Assembly (NCBI GenBank): GCA_018882545.1
Contig: VERS01000099.1
Span: forward strand, 1-7,166
Direction of reading: 5' to 3'
DNA from: Mycobacterium sp.
Lineage (GTDB): Bacteria; Actinomycetota; Actinomycetes; Mycobacteriales; Mycobacteriaceae
Length of the DNA: 7,166 bases
In this document: piece by piece, positions 1-6,375 of the stretch
Layout of the letters: every line of letters starts with the position of its first letter
Position numbering within the stretch: position 1 is the first letter of the stretch
Program-made: the position numbers and the translations under genes
The notes under the pieces: generated by a model
What the model was told of the DNA's origin: nothing
The model's input: only the letters and a program-made list of their open reading frames with translations
Database searches by the model: none

Positions 1-331
1 GGCCCAGGGGCAGGCGGGCCAGCGCCTGCTGACGCCCGGCCCAATCCACGGCATCGGCCAGGCGGCGCGCCAGCAGGGTGATGTTGAAGACGTTGCGGCG
101 GTCCTGGCCCTCCTGCGCGTCCAGCAGATCGAACAGCAGCGTGGCCAGACCTTGGGCCTGCAACACGGCGGCCACGTACTGGTTGCGCGGGCTGTGCCGG
201 CTGCTTCCACTGCCGTGGGCGAAGACCACGATTCCGCGGGGATTCCAGGGAATGGTGAGCCGGCCGGTAACACTGGCACCGGCGGCCTCGACCCGGATCT
301 CGTCGTCACGCAGAAACTGCCCCTGTTCCAT
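1..331 (-). CDS. Alpha/beta hydrolase (dienelactone hydrolase-like), N-terminal part
   Basis: The 110 visible residues are the N-terminal part of an alpha/beta-hydrolase; the 3' end lies beyond the left edge. Residues 33-38 are a hydrophobic beta strand (GIVVFA) followed by H39-G40-S-G-S-S-R45. This is the HG(S/G)GSS oxyanion-hole loop seen in the small hydrolases annotated as dienelactone hydrolase-like in mycobacteria. A second strand (LATLLFDLLD, 62-71) and a helix (LARRLADAVDW, 88-98) fit the fold. The nucleophile elbow (GxSxG) should come just after the last visible residues (RLPLG) and is not in the window, so catalytic competence cannot be judged. ATG at 331-329 is preceded by AGGGGGAG, a strong Shine-Dalgarno. 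The gene follows the thioesterase by 30 nt and is in the same frame after its TGA, so the two are very likely co-transcribed. The substrate is unknown. Confidence 0.8.
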   Translation of the reverse strand, partial: MEQGQFLRDDEIRVEAAGASVTGRLTIPWNPRGIVVFAHGSGSSRHSPRNQYVAAVLQAQGLATLLFDLLDAQEGQDRRNVFNITLLARRLADAVDWAGRQQALARLPLG

Positions 332-361
332 TTTCTCCCCCTGCACGGTCGGCACGTGGCG

Positions 362-1222
362 TCAACCCTCCAGTGTAGGAACCGACTCCGAGGCACTGAA
401 GTCGATCTGGGCGGCCGGGTTGGCGATAGCGGTCACCATCGCGGTTGCAAACGCCCCGGAGTCGTCGAACAAGGTGGCGGTACCCACCGATACGCCGTCT
501 GCGCACAGATGCGAATCAGCTTGTACGCCAATGTAATCGCCAACCGGCATCCGGGAAAGCCCGACGGTCAGGTCCCCGTTGATGTACCCGATCCCGCGGG
601 TGCCCAGATTGGTCACCAGGCTGGTGGCCTCGGCCGCGACGGCAGTGCGCATGAAGGGGCTGACAATCTCGCCCTGCACGACCTCGATCGAGCGGTGGTA
701 GACCCGTTTGCGGGAGACGTTCTGATGCCGGGCACCGGCCGCACTCCACCCCGCCGCATCGCTGCCGACCAGATACGCCGCACCGGTCACCCCGGCCGGG
801 GCGATGAAGGACTCGGCACCGACCCACTCCCGTCCCGGCGGCGGCGCGCTTCGCCGGTAGGCGACCAGACTGGCCCGCGCCACGATGGCGCCCTCCTGGA
901 CGACGTCGCACTCAGCGTTCCGGATTCGTCTGCCGCCCCGGACCAGCCTGGTCCGCACCTCGGTCGGCAACCGATGCGCCGCCTTGAACAGGTCGACGGT
1001 CAGCCTGGTCGGCTGGAATCCGTCGATGTGGAAATCCCGCTCCAGGTTTCGGGCCGCCAACCCGACGATTGCCGGACCGTTCAGCGAGTCCTCACCCCAG
1101 CGACTGAGCGCGGACTCAGTCGGGAGAAAGACCTCGGCACCCGCCGCGGAGACCTCGACGGCGAAGAAGTGCGTGGCGGCCCGGAACACCCCGGCATCTT
1201 TGCACAAGCGCTTAGCCGACAT
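362..1222 (-). CDS. TesB-like acyl-CoA thioesterase family protein (double hotdog)
   Basis: The 286-residue protein has the layout of a TesB-type tandem hotdog thioesterase, a family that hydrolyses acyl-CoA to free acid and CoA in the cytosol. The first hotdog spans roughly residues 18-125: 'HFFAVEV', then 'LSRWGEDSLNGPAIVGLAAR' where family members have the W/G...GG/GP acyl-pocket helix, then 'PTRLTVDLFK'. The second spans about 130-270, with the characteristic 'INGDLTVGLSRMPVGDY' and a late 'GTATLFDDSGAFATAM'. The length is typical of the family. The start is uncertain. ATG 1222 has no Shine-Dalgarno and sits in an AT-rich patch that may be promoter; GTG at 1189-1187, just before the first conserved strand, is a plausible alternative giving 275 aa. 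The ORF stays open to 1507, but that extension runs antisense through the MFS gene and looks non-coding. It is probably in an operon with the downstream hydrolase, suggesting acyl or ester metabolism. The exact substrate is unknown. Confidence 0.82.
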   Translation of the reverse strand: MSAKRLCKDAGVFRAATHFFAVEVSAAGAEVFLPTESALSRWGEDSLNGPAIVGLAARNLERDFHIDGFQPTRLTVDLFKAAHRLPTEVRTRLVRGGRRIRNAECDVVQEGAIVARASLVAYRRSAPPPGREWVGAESFIAPAGVTGAAYLVGSDAAGWSAAGARHQNVSRKRVYHRSIEVVQGEIVSPFMRTAVAAEATSLVTNLGTRGIGYINGDLTVGLSRMPVGDYIGVQADSHLCADGVSVGTATLFDDSGAFATAMVTAIANPAAQIDFSASESVPTLEG

Positions 1223-1228
1223 AATTAA
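1221..1228. promoter_or_regulatory. AT-rich patch in the 34-bp divergent gap, possible shared -10 region
   Basis: In very GC-rich surroundings, ATAATTAA stands out. On the plus strand CATAAT (1220-1225) matches five of six bases of the TATAAT -10 hexamer and would place the MFS start point near 1232, leaving a short leader containing its Shine-Dalgarno. Read on the other strand, TTAATTAT could serve the thioesterase if that gene starts at GTG 1189 rather than ATG 1222. No convincing -35 box is visible in either direction. This is inference from composition and spacing only. Confidence 0.3.
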
Positions 1229-1256
1229 CCGGCGGCAAGGACGGAAAGGAAGCGCG

Positions 1257-2717
1257 GTGGCGGATGTCGGGTCGACCGGCGCGGCCGCACCGGTCCGCAG
1301 CGGCGCCGACAGCCTGCTGGTGGCCACCCTGAGTGTGGTCGCGCTGACCGTCGCGATCCTGCAGACCGCGGTGGTGCCGGTACTGGGGGTGATGGCCCGC
1401 GAACTGAACGTCTCGGCAGTCCACATCAGTTGGGTAGTCACCGCCAACCTGCTCGCGGCAGCCTCCAGCACTCCCCTGCTCGGCCGGCTGGCCGATCTGC
1501 ACATCAAAAAACAGGTCCTGCTGGGGGTGCTGGCTCTGGTGTTGGCCGGATCGGTGCTCGGTGCGGTGACCTCTTCGCTGCCGCTGCTCGTCCTGGCTCG
1601 GGTGCTGCAGGGCGCCTCGTTCGCCCTCTACCCGATCGGGGTGTCGATTCTGCGCGAGGAACTGCCCGCAGCGCGGCTGATGGGCGCCATGTCGGTGCTG
1701 TCTGCAGTGCTCGGCTTCGGCGGCGGGGTGGGGTTGGTGATCACCGGCCTGCTGATGCGCGGTGGGGCCAGTTATCACCGGGTGTTCTGGTTCTCGGTGG
1801 CCTTTCTGTGCGTGGTCATCGTCGCAGTCGTGCTGTTCGTCCCGGGTCGCCGTCGCGCGGCGACCGGCAGCGTGGACTGGGCCGGTGCGGTCGGCTTGGC
1901 CGCCGGGCTGTCGCTGATTCTGCTGGCCGTCACCCAGGGCAACCTCTGGGGCTGGACGGCCGGTCGCACCCTGGGGGCCGGGTTCGGCGGCATCGGTGTG
2001 CTGGCGCTGTGGTGGGCGTGGGAACGCCGATGCGTTCAGCCGCTGGTGTCCACGGCCATGCTGGCCCGGCGGCCGATCCTGCTGACCAACCTGGCGACGG
2101 TCGCGGTGGGGATGGGCCTGTACTTCGCCTTCCTCGGGCTTACCGGCCTGGTTCAGGCACCAACGGCCACCGGCTACGGGTTCGGGGCCACGGTGTTGCA
2201 GGCCAGTGTGGTCTATCTGCTGCCCGGCGCGCTGGCCGGATTCCTCACCGCGTTGGTCAGCGGACGCTATATCGACCGCTACGGCGCACGGGCGGTGCTG
2301 GCGGTGGGAACCGCCCTCGGGGTGACGGGGTTCGGCATGCTGGCCGCCGCACACGGCGAGGCCTGGCAGGTCATCGCGGCCAGCCTGCTGATCAACGCCT
2401 ACATCAGCCTGGCCTACGGGGCGTTGCCGACACTGGTGATCCAGGAGGTCGAGGTGGGTGAGACCGGCGTCGCCACCAGCATCAACGCCATCGCCCGCAC
2501 GGTGGGGGCGTCGATCGCGGCGTCGATCATGGCAGTCCTGCTCAGCCGCAACCACGGCGATTACCCGCCGGAGAGCAGCTACACCGTGGCCTTCGCCCTC
2601 GGCGCGGTGACCGGGCTGATCGGACTGCTCCTGATCGCCGCCGGCCGGCCGAATCTTCGTACGGTGATGCCCGGCGAGAGCACCGACTCGCGGGCGATGA
2701 ACCACGAGTGGGGTTAA
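1257..2717 (+). CDS. MFS transporter, DHA2 (14-TM drug:H+ antiporter) family
   Basis: The 486-residue protein is an inner-membrane exporter of the EmrB/QacA-like DHA2 family, which is expected to extrude hydrophobic compounds against proton import. I count about 14 hydrophobic helices, at roughly 19-41, 53-75, 85-104, 106-128, 145-166, 174-196, 207-226, 240-255, 275-298, 313-335, 345-364, 368-392, 410-430 and 444-462. Motif A is at 76-88 (GRLADLHIKKQVL) between TM2 and TM3, and motif B is around R115 (ARVLQGASFALYP). The motif C region at 150-166 is glycine-rich (LGFGGGVGLVITG) but lacks the usual Gly-Pro pair. The start is GTG 1257, four bases after AAGGAAG, and lies just before the first helix; an in-frame extension back to 885 runs antisense to the thioesterase and is rejected. 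It is divergent from the thioesterase by 34 bp. Its TAA overlaps the TAA of the convergent channel gene. No adjacent TetR/MarR-type regulator is present, so substrate and inducer are unknown. Confidence 0.9.
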   Translation: MADVGSTGAAAPVRSGADSLLVATLSVVALTVAILQTAVVPVLGVMARELNVSAVHISWVVTANLLAAASSTPLLGRLADLHIKKQVLLGVLALVLAGSVLGAVTSSLPLLVLARVLQGASFALYPIGVSILREELPAARLMGAMSVLSAVLGFGGGVGLVITGLLMRGGASYHRVFWFSVAFLCVVIVAVVLFVPGRRRAATGSVDWAGAVGLAAGLSLILLAVTQGNLWGWTAGRTLGAGFGGIGVLALWWAWERRCVQPLVSTAMLARRPILLTNLATVAVGMGLYFAFLGLTGLVQAPTATGYGFGATVLQASVVYLLPGALAGFLTALVSGRYIDRYGARAVLAVGTALGVTGFGMLAAAHGEAWQVIAASLLINAYISLAYGALPTLVIQEVEVGETGVATSINAIARTVGASIAASIMAVLLSRNHGDYPPESSYTVAFALGAVTGLIGLLLIAAGRPNLRTVMPGESTDSRAMNHEWG

Positions 2718-4129
2718 CGCGCCTCCTGCTGTGCGCTCTCGGCCAATGCCTCCAGCACCGTGGCGCGGCGCTCCTCGATCGACCGGCCGAACTCCTGCAG
2801 CAGCAGCGGATCGTTGCGCACGACCTGCTCGATGGCGTGGCGGTCAACGCGGACCAGCGTCACCTCGTCGAGCGCGAAGTACGATCCCGGCGCCGGGTGC
2901 CGGACCAGGGCACTCTGGCCGAGGTAGGAGCCCTGCTCCAGGGTTTCCGCCTCGGTCCGGGAACCGTCCTCGGCCTCGGCGGTCAGCAGGACCTTCCCGG
3001 CGATGATGAACGACATGGAGTCGGGGATCGCGCCGCCTGCCTGAATCAGCTCACCGGCGCCGTAGCACTCTATGGCCGCGTGCGGGACCATCGCCCGCTG
3101 CTGGTCGGCTTTGAGTCGCAGCGTGGGCGCGACCGCGGTCCGGATGGCCGACGCCACCGATTCCGGTTCGGAGAAACCATCCGCGGCCTCATCGAGGTGA
3201 AGTCCCTCGCGACGCGCGGCGTACCAGATCCAGCGCAGGAAAGTAGTCTCGGCGGCGCCGTCGTCGCCCGGAGAGCGCAGCGGAATCTTGGTGCGGTACT
3301 TCAGCTCTCCCATCGGGACCGCCACCGGGGTCAGATCGGGATGGCACTGGGGAAGCTGCGATGCGATCCGGGTCAGCATCGCGCACACCTGGTCGGGACG
3401 GTCCTCGATGGCGAAAACGGTTGCGACCCGGATGGCATGCTGGCCGTCCGGCCGGCTCAGGTTCGTGAACGACTGCCCGGCCAGGACTGAGTTCGGGGTC
3501 ACCCGGAGACCGTCGGCGGTCTCCAGATGCACCGCCCGCCAGTTCACCTCGACCACCCGGCCTTTGGATTTGTCGGTCTCGATCCAGTCGCCGATCCGGA
3601 AGGGCTGCTCGAAGAGCATGAGCAGTCCGGAGATGATCTGGCCGACCGAGTTCTGCAGGGTCAGGCCGATCACGATCGAGGTGATGCCGAGCGCGGTGAA
3701 CAGACCGCCGACGTTGGCGCCCCAGATGTAGGCGAAGATTAGCCCCACCCCCACGGCGATCAGCGCGAAGCGGATGACGTCGAGGAAGATGGCCGGGACA
3801 CGACGACGCCAACTGCTCATCGGTGCGGCGGCGAACAACGAGGCTTTGATGCCGGAAAGCATCAGGAGCAGGACCACGACGGCGACCAGGGTCCCCACGA
3901 TGCGAACCGGGGTGGATTCGGTCGGCATCTGGGTGGCGCCGATCATGGCCAGCAGCAGCGCGCCCAGCGGCAGCAGATAGTTGCGCAGCAGATTCACCGG
4001 GCCGAGCAGGCTGCTGCCGCGACGGCGCAAGGTGTGTTGCCACTCGGTGAGAATGATCAGCGCCAGGGGCAATCCGATTGCGATACCGACGGCCCAGTAG
4101 AACCACGACGAACCCAGGACGTCGCCCAT
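2714..4129 (-). CDS. MscS-family channel with C-terminal cyclic-nucleotide-binding-like domain
   Basis: The 471-residue membrane protein resembles bacterial cyclic-nucleotide-gated MscS-like (bCNG) channels. Hydrophobic helices lie near 8-28, 50-66, 78-97 and 111-137. A Gly/Ala-rich pore helix at 141-172 (ALGITSIVIGLTLQNSVGQI) corresponds to MscS TM3. The MscS beta domain follows at about 174-226 (EQPFRIGDWIE, then VTPNSV and the FTNLSR end), then an alpha/beta region to about 335, and a cNMP-binding-like jelly roll at about 340-450. The cassette reads YLGQSALVRHPAPGSYF: Gln405 stands where the ribose-binding Glu of the G-E motif is expected, and no Arg occupies the phosphate-binding position. 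Classical cAMP binding is therefore doubtful. The start is ATG 4129, which shares its A with the cyclase TGA and has GGAGG (4141-4137) seven bases upstream. An ATG at 4153 in the same frame overlaps the cyclase and has no comparable RBS. It is translationally coupled to the cyclase and, from memory, corresponds to M. tuberculosis Rv2434c. Confidence 0.9.
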   Translation of the reverse strand: MGDVLGSSWFYWAVGIAIGLPLALIILTEWQHTLRRRGSSLLGPVNLLRNYLLPLGALLLAMIGATQMPTESTPVRIVGTLVAVVVLLLMLSGIKASLFAAAPMSSWRRRVPAIFLDVIRFALIAVGVGLIFAYIWGANVGGLFTALGITSIVIGLTLQNSVGQIISGLLMLFEQPFRIGDWIETDKSKGRVVEVNWRAVHLETADGLRVTPNSVLAGQSFTNLSRPDGQHAIRVATVFAIEDRPDQVCAMLTRIASQLPQCHPDLTPVAVPMGELKYRTKIPLRSPGDDGAAETTFLRWIWYAARREGLHLDEAADGFSEPESVASAIRTAVAPTLRLKADQQRAMVPHAAIECYGAGELIQAGGAIPDSMSFIIAGKVLLTAEAEDGSRTEAETLEQGSYLGQSALVRHPAPGSYFALDEVTLVRVDRHAIEQVVRNDPLLLQEFGRSIEERRATVLEALAESAQQEAR

Positions 4130-6318
4130 CAGCGCGCCTCCGTGACACGCCACACCCGTTCGGTGGTCCCATCGACCGCGATGGTGCCGGCGTCGGCGAA
4201 GGACACCGTCTCGGCGAGGACGTCATAGACCCGGGAGGTGACGTAGATACCCGGGTCAGCCACCCCGTCCTTGAGCTGATGGGCCAAATTCACCGCGTTG
4301 CCCCACATGTCGAAGACCGGATAGTTCTCGCCAATCAGTCCGCTGCTGACCGCCCCGGTGTCGACTCCGGCTCGCAGTTTCAAGTTCAGCCCCGACTCGG
4401 CGTTGAACCGGTCCAGGATCTTCTGGCACTCCAGGGCGAAATCGACCGCACGCCGGACGTTGTCCAGACGCGGGACGGTCAGACCGCAGCTACCCAGGTA
4501 GCCGTTGCGCACCGGTCGTACCCGCTCAATCCCGAAATCCTCCGCAGCGGAGTCGAATTGGTGGATCAGCTCATTGGAGATGGACAGTGACTCCGCCGAG
4601 TCGAGTTCAGCCTGCAACCGGTCCATACCGGCGATGTCGGCGTAGACCACCGTGACGTTCGAGTGATCGCGGGCGGTGATCTCAGCCCCGTGGCTGACTT
4701 TCTCAGCGATCGCCGCGGGCATGATCGCGCGCAACAACTTGCGGATCTGCCCGCGCTGCTCCGTCAGCAGATCCTCTTTGGTGGACAGGCTGCGGCTCAT
4801 CTCGTTGAACATCCCGGTCAGGTCGCCGATCTCGTCGCGGGTCTCGACCGGGATGGCCACGTGATAGTCACCGGCGCTGATCCGTTGCACGCCGGCTTCC
4901 AGTCTTCGGATCGGCCGCAGGAACACCTGGGCCAGAATCACCGCGAGCAGGCAGACACCGAAAATGATCCCAGTGGTGGCCAGCACCACGATCCGGGTGA
5001 AGGTGGCCTCCTGGGCGAAAGCTTCCCGGGTGTCCAGCTTGGCCACGATCGACCAGCGCAGGCCGGCCAACTTGCCGACCGGGGCGTAGGCCTGGATCGT
5101 CTGCTGGCCCAGGTAGTCCTTGGTGATGACGGTGCCGCTGTTGCCCTTCTGGGCCTCCTTGTGGGCATCAGCGTTCACCGGCTGGACCAGCGTGGTGCCG
5201 CCCTGCCGGATTGCGATGTCGGGGATGTCCGGCGGGGTGCCCGCGTCGATCACCATCTGCCGGTAGCGGTCGGGATCCTCGAGGAAGAGACGGGAGTCCG
5301 ACCGCATCAGAAAATCCTCACCAGCCAGGATGGTCTCGCCGGTTTCACCCGCGCCAACCGCGGCCCACTTCCTGTCGAAAGTCATCACCTTGTTGATCTT
5401 GGTGATCGGGAACTGCAGGGCGAGAACACCGTTGGGTTTTCCGCTGGGCGGAAGCGGCGCGACCATCCACGCGGTGGGTGCCATCGTGGAGGGCTGGTAG
5501 AACTCGAAGTCGGTGTAGACGACCTGGTCGGCCCGGTTGCTCGACATGGCCTGGATGTAGGCCTCCCGAAGTTTCGAGCCGCTGAACGGGCCGGTCAGGA
5601 TATTGCTGCCGAGATCGACGTTCTTGTAGGCGCTGTAGACCACATTCCCGCGACTGTCGAGCAGAAGGGCGTCTTCGAACCCGAACCCGGTGACGACCTC
5701 GCGAAAGAAACTCTGATATTTGGCGTTGGCGGCCGACCACGCGCTGCCGTCGCGCTGGTCATCCACGGCGATCGCGGCCTCGTCGGTGCGAAGTTTCGCC
5801 GTGTAGGTGGCCTGCAGGTAGCGCTGCGCCGGGGAGGTCGGCAGGATCGCGGCCACATCCAAGCGGGCCCCGCTGTACTTCTCGGTCTCCGCGGCGAAAA
5901 AGGCGTAATAGTCGGTGATCGCCTTGGACATCTCCGGTGTCACCGCAGCGTTGGCCAGTTGGTCAAAGCCGGCGGTGAAGTCCCGCAGCGCTTCCTGAGT
6001 CATGCTGCCGTAGGTGTAGGACACCAGTGCACTTCGCAGGTCGATCAGTTGTGCGGTCAACGACCGGGTCTGCGACTCGCGGATCTCGACGAGACGGGTC
6101 ACCGCGGCGTTCCGCAGGGAGTCTCGGCCCGACAGGTAGGCGATGGTGCCGACGATCGCGGCAGCCAGAATCGTGCACAGCACCAGCATCAGCAGAAGCT
6201 TGGACTGGATGCTGATCCGGTTGAGCAGGTTGCCCCGGCCAGCGGGTTTCGAACGCACCCGCACCGGCACCGGCGCCGGAGCGTCGGTGCCGGGTAGCTG
6301 CACGTCGTTGCCTGGCAC
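4129..6318 (-). CDS. Receptor-type class III cyclase homologue (sensor-HAMP-cyclase), degenerate active site
   Basis: The 729-residue protein has a basic cytoplasmic N-terminus (1-39), TM1 (40-64), a large extracytoplasmic sensor domain (about 65-442), TM2 (443-467), HAMP (about 466-513; 'RPIRRLEAGV', 'DEIGDLTGMFNEM'), a short coiled linker, and a class III adenylyl/guanylyl cyclase domain (about 552-729). The sensor contains dCache-like strands such as 'DALLLDSRGNVVYSA'. Compared with Rv1625c (D256, K296, D300, D365, N372, R376), the equivalents at identical spacing are D561, R601, N605, D670, N677 and Q681. First metal Asp, adenine-specifying Asp and transition-state Asn are kept, while substrate Lys, second metal Asp and transition-state Arg are replaced. 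Normal cyclase catalysis is thus unlikely. Start GTG 6318 is preceded by GGAGGGAAGG. It is first in an operon with the MscS/cNMP channel and, from memory, matches M. tuberculosis Rv2435c in size (about 730 aa) and position. Either a signal-transducing pseudo-cyclase or a divergent enzyme is possible. Confidence 0.9.
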   Translation of the reverse strand: MPGNDVQLPGTDAPAPVPVRVRSKPAGRGNLLNRISIQSKLLLMLVLCTILAAAIVGTIAYLSGRDSLRNAAVTRLVEIRESQTRSLTAQLIDLRSALVSYTYGSMTQEALRDFTAGFDQLANAAVTPEMSKAITDYYAFFAAETEKYSGARLDVAAILPTSPAQRYLQATYTAKLRTDEAAIAVDDQRDGSAWSAANAKYQSFFREVVTGFGFEDALLLDSRGNVVYSAYKNVDLGSNILTGPFSGSKLREAYIQAMSSNRADQVVYTDFEFYQPSTMAPTAWMVAPLPPSGKPNGVLALQFPITKINKVMTFDRKWAAVGAGETGETILAGEDFLMRSDSRLFLEDPDRYRQMVIDAGTPPDIPDIAIRQGGTTLVQPVNADAHKEAQKGNSGTVITKDYLGQQTIQAYAPVGKLAGLRWSIVAKLDTREAFAQEATFTRIVVLATTGIIFGVCLLAVILAQVFLRPIRRLEAGVQRISAGDYHVAIPVETRDEIGDLTGMFNEMSRSLSTKEDLLTEQRGQIRKLLRAIMPAAIAEKVSHGAEITARDHSNVTVVYADIAGMDRLQAELDSAESLSISNELIHQFDSAAEDFGIERVRPVRNGYLGSCGLTVPRLDNVRRAVDFALECQKILDRFNAESGLNLKLRAGVDTGAVSSGLIGENYPVFDMWGNAVNLAHQLKDGVADPGIYVTSRVYDVLAETVSFADAGTIAVDGTTERVWRVTEAR
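4137..4141 (-). promoter_or_regulatory. Shine-Dalgarno of the channel gene inside the cyclase 3' end
   Basis: GGAGG lies within the last codons of the cyclase, seven bases before the ATG at 4129. The TGATG junction (4131-4127) puts stop and start on one shared base. This decides the channel start and indicates translational coupling, which usually keeps two products in a fixed ratio. Confidence 0.8.
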
Positions 6319-6320
6319 GG

Positions 6321-6330
6321 CCTTCCCTCC
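6321..6330 (-). promoter_or_regulatory. Ribosome binding site of the cyclase gene
   Basis: The minus strand reads GGAGGGAAGG followed by CC and the GTG start at 6318. It contains a full GGAGG seven bases from the start and supports the GTG choice. Confidence 0.75.
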
Positions 6331-6346
6331 CCCGCCGGGCGGCGGG
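6331..6346 (-). other. GC hairpin directly upstream of the cyclase RBS
   Basis: CCCGCC and GGCGGG form a perfect six-pair stem around a four-base loop, with the second arm running straight into the GGAGG. In the mRNA leader it could modulate ribosome access or simply reflect GC richness. There is no U-tract, so it is not an intrinsic terminator. Confidence 0.4.
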
Positions 6347-6361
6347 AATCGACACTGCTGA

Positions 6362-6367
6362 AGACTA
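6362..6367 (-). promoter_or_regulatory. Possible -10 element of the cyclase-channel operon
   Basis: On the minus strand TAGTCT fits the TANNNT pattern common in actinobacterial promoters. It would give a start point near 6355 and a leader of about 36 nt that includes the hairpin and the Shine-Dalgarno. No recognisable -35 box is seen. This is a weak prediction. Confidence 0.25.
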
Positions 6368-6375
6368 ACAGGACA

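Noticed and set aside
152..1228. 358-aa open frame on the plus strand opposite the hydrolase and thioesterase
   Set aside because: It is an antisense shadow with no domain. Both minus-strand genes have family motifs and one has a strong RBS.
885..1256. N-terminal extension of the MFS frame back to 885
   Set aside because: The extension is antisense to the thioesterase. GTG 1257 has a good Shine-Dalgarno and starts just before TM1.
1223..1507. N-terminal extension of the thioesterase frame up to 1507
   Set aside because: The added residues are antisense to the MFS N-terminus, resemble no hotdog sequence, and would give an atypically long protein.
1212..2705. 497-aa open frame on the minus strand opposite the MFS gene
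   Set aside because: Composition is rich in Gln, His, Gly and Arg with no recognisable domain. It is the antisense shadow of a GC-rich coding sequence whose own frame has clear MFS motifs.
4130..4153. Upstream ATG at 4153 for the channel gene
   Set aside because: It overlaps the cyclase C-terminus, has no clear RBS, and the ATG at 4129 has GGAGG at ideal spacing.
4663..6297. 544-aa open frame on the plus strand opposite the cyclase gene
   Set aside because: It is an antisense shadow: low-complexity Gly/Asp/His/Arg sequence, no Shine-Dalgarno, while the minus-strand frame holds sensor, HAMP and cyclase domains.
6331..6346. Intrinsic terminator
   Set aside because: The hairpin has no T-tract on either strand and sits beside a ribosome binding site, so it is listed as a leader hairpin instead.
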